A stretch of 64,000 nt of DNA from UBA2357 sp041916775 (lineage in GTDB: Bacteria > Pseudomonadota > Gammaproteobacteria > Burkholderiales > Rhodocyclaceae), in NCBI GenBank assembly GCA_041916775.1, contig JAYRYZ010000001.1:372001-436000 (forward strand). Direction: 5' to 3'. The notes beneath the pieces are model-generated. The model searched no databases. It had not been told where the DNA came from and saw nothing but the letters and a program-made list of their open reading frames with translations. Position numbers and translations under genes: made by a program. The first letter of the stretch is position 1. The number at the start of each line of letters is the position of its first letter. Below, piece after piece: positions 62,461 to 64,000 of the stretch.

Positions 62461-62464
62461 AGGC

Positions 62465-63796
62465 ATGGATGGCAACAAGACCGCAATCCTGATCCTGGGC
62501 GGCGGCCCGGCCGGCGCGGCGGTGGCGTTGGGCATGGCGGCACGCGGCTACGCGGTGACGCTGATCGGCGAGCCGAGGCGCTTTCATGCGCTGGAAGGGA
62601 TCTCCGAGCGGGTGGTCGCGGCCTTGCGCAGCGCTGGCCTGGTGCGTGCGCTCGAGGCGGTGGCGCTGCCGTCGCCGAGAGTCGGCACCTGGAACGGCGA
62701 GACACGCGCGGCCAACACCGAACGCCTGGTGGACCGCCCGCGCTTCGACGCCGGCCTCCTTGCCGACGTTGCCCTGGCCGGCGTGCGCGTCGTGCGCGGC
62801 ACGGTGAGGCGGGTCGAGCATGACGCGGCGGGCTGGGCGGTGCACTACGACGACGCGGATGGCTGCACCCAATGCGGCCGGGGCGATTTCCTCGTCGAGG
62901 CACGCGGACGCGCCGCCCCTTTCCCCGGCGCGAGCCGCTTGCGTGGCGCGGAGACGGTGTCGTTGCTGCAGCACTGGCAGGGTCCGCCGCGCGCCCACGG
63001 CTCGGCGGTAGAAAGCCTGGAGGACGGCTGGGCGTGGATGGGCGCGTTGAGCGACGGACGGCGTTATCTGCAACTCACGCTGGATGTCGCCAGCGCGGCG
63101 CTGCCCGCCAAGGCGGCGCTGGGCGCGTACTGCAGGGCGCGCTTCGCCGCGATTGCCGCAGCGCAATCCTTCATTGCCGATGCGTCGCCGGAGGGGCCGC
63201 CGCATGCGCGCACCAGCACGCCGGTGCTGAGCGGCGAGGTGATCGGCAGCGACTGGATCCGTGTCGGCGATGCGGCGATGGCGGTGGATCCGCTCTCGGG
63301 CAACGGCATCTTCCAGGCGCTCTCCTCCGCGCTGCAGGCGCCGGCGGTGATCGCCACGCTGTGCGAGCGGCCGGCGCAGGCGGCGCTGGCGATGGCCTTC
63401 CACCGCGAGCGCATCATGGCGCTCTTCATGCGCTTCGCGCGCATCGGGCGGGACTTCTATGCACTCGAGACGCGCTGGCCTGCGCACCCCTTCTGGGTGG
63501 ACCGGCGCGCCTGGCCAGACACGCTGCCCAGTCATCCGGCGGTGACGCCGGGAGAGGTCACGATTGCGCGGCGGCCGGTGATCGACGACGGCTTCATCCG
63601 CGAGGCCGAGGTGGTGGTCACGCCGGATCAGCCCCTCGGTATCTGGCATCTCGACGGCCGGCCGCTCGCGCCCTTGTTGCAGGTGGTGCGTGCCGGTGCC
63701 GCGGCAGGGGCGATCGATCGTCTCGTTGCCACTGGCATCGCACCGGCCGACAGCGCGCACATCCTCGGCTGGATGCGGCAGAATGGCTGGACATAG
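62465..63796 (+). CDS. qhpG: FAD-dependent monooxygenase, QhpG-like
   Basis: The 443-residue flavoprotein has the dinucleotide motif ILILGGGPAGAAVALGMAAR and the second FAD motif RVGDAAMAVDPLSGNGIFQA, as in tryptophan-halogenase-like monooxygenases. QhpG dihydroxylates a tryptophan of QhpC on the way to the cysteine tryptophylquinone cofactor. The order exporter-protease-monooxygenase supports this identity. GGAGG lies ten bases before the ATG at 62465. Other members of the fold (halogenases, LodB-like maturases) are the main alternatives. Confidence 0.77.
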   Translation: MDGNKTAILILGGGPAGAAVALGMAARGYAVTLIGEPRRFHALEGISERVVAALRSAGLVRALEAVALPSPRVGTWNGETRAANTERLVDRPRFDAGLLADVALAGVRVVRGTVRRVEHDAAGWAVHYDDADGCTQCGRGDFLVEARGRAAPFPGASRLRGAETVSLLQHWQGPPRAHGSAVESLEDGWAWMGALSDGRRYLQLTLDVASAALPAKAALGAYCRARFAAIAAAQSFIADASPEGPPHARTSTPVLSGEVIGSDWIRVGDAAMAVDPLSGNGIFQALSSALQAPAVIATLCERPAQAALAMAFHRERIMALFMRFARIGRDFYALETRWPAHPFWVDRRAWPDTLPSHPAVTPGEVTIARRPVIDDGFIREAEVVVTPDQPLGIWHLDGRPLAPLLQVVRAGAAAGAIDRLVATGIAPADSAHILGWMRQNGWT

Positions 63797-63850
63797 CCGC
63801 ACACCCTTGCGTGGCGTCGCGGTCTGGTTGGCCGATGAGCGGGAGGCGCG

Positions 63851-64000
63851 ATGGAGAAGCTTGCACTGCGGATGCTGGCCTGCTGTGTCGCCGCTGCGCT
63901 CGCCACCCCTGCCGCTGCGCAGCCGGTGACGATCGAGCTTCTCGGGGACGCTGACTACTTCCCGTACGCCTACGCGCGTGACGGTGTGCTGGAGGGCTTC
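63851..64000 (+). CDS. Periplasmic solute-binding-like protein, N-terminal part (cut by window end)
   Basis: Fifty residues are visible: a signal peptide (LALRMLACCVAAALATPAAA, then QP) and VTIELLGDADYFPYAYARDG, the start of a family-3 solute-binding fold. GGGAGG precedes the ATG. Such domains serve amino-acid transporters and also sensor kinases or diguanylate cyclases, so the full nature of the gene is open. It follows the qhpG-like gene by 54 bases on the same strand. Confidence 0.65.
   Translation, partial: MEKLALRMLACCVAAALATPAAAQPVTIELLGDADYFPYAYARDGVLEGF

Overview
The window is one continuous stretch of high-GC DNA from a Gram-negative proteobacterium. The housekeeping genes (purA, rnr, rlmB), a sigma54/ANTAR-type nas leader, a NirBD/NasA nitrate assimilation operon, PEP-CTERM-like sequences and many c-di-GMP and chemotaxis genes together suggest a betaproteobacterium of the Rhodocyclales (Thauera/Azoarcus type). 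This placement is an inference from gene content and style; no rRNA is present.

Layout. 1-4.6 kb: 3' end of purA, two identical tRNA-Leu(CAG) genes on the minus strand, rnr and rlmB. 4.7-14.1 kb: a NIT-ANTAR nitrate-sensing antiterminator, a chemoreceptor, a glutamine-synthetase-family ligase, an HDOD protein, and a coupled pair of a di-iron oxygen-binding (ODP-type) protein and a GGDEF/EAL protein. 14.1-23.8 kb: a complete assimilatory nitrate operon (nrtABC-like transporter, siroheme methyltransferase, nirB, nirD, nasA). Its leader shows a sigma54 promoter, two hexaloop hairpins of the ANTAR type and an overlapping terminator, which explains what the NIT-ANTAR protein is for. 24-28 kb: hybrid kinase, a membrane protein and a TelA-like protein. 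28-35 kb (minus strand): TonB receptor, YfiR-like protein, hybrid kinase with HPt, and a response-regulator diguanylate cyclase. 35-37 kb: an acyl-CoA synthetase.

37.1-47 kb is the most unusual region. An exported Rhs/YD-repeat protein ends in a PKD-like domain plus a dockerin, exactly where an Rhs chain would normally run on into its core and toxin. The next gene begins with a signal peptide and a cohesin-like domain, crosses a PEP-CTERM-like segment and a second signal-peptide-like segment, and then resumes the missing Rhs core and a GIY-YIG-like toxin, followed by an Imm26-like immunity gene. This looks like an Rhs toxin split in two and reconnected non-covalently by cohesin-dockerin. A second, 5'-truncated tip cassette with a nearly identical core and a different toxin follows. 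In it a six-G run shifts the toxin frame, so that toxin and immunity protein read as one frame. HicBA, an XRE regulator with a perfect operator palindrome, and repeats flank it.

47-59 kb: a signal-peptide PAAR protein beside a membrane-anchored VgrG-like beta-helix protein, a short-chain dehydrogenase, an HMA-like domain lacking one metal cysteine, a chemoreceptor, a giant membrane patatin, an unknown protein, and a dimethylglycine/sarcosine dehydrogenase-like enzyme with a divergent LysR regulator. 59-64 kb: a VapBC module bracketed by a duplicated lysR 3' end, then three genes matching qhpF, qhpE and qhpG (maturation of quinohemoprotein amine dehydrogenase). The structural genes are not in the window. 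A truncated solute-binding protein gene runs off the right edge.
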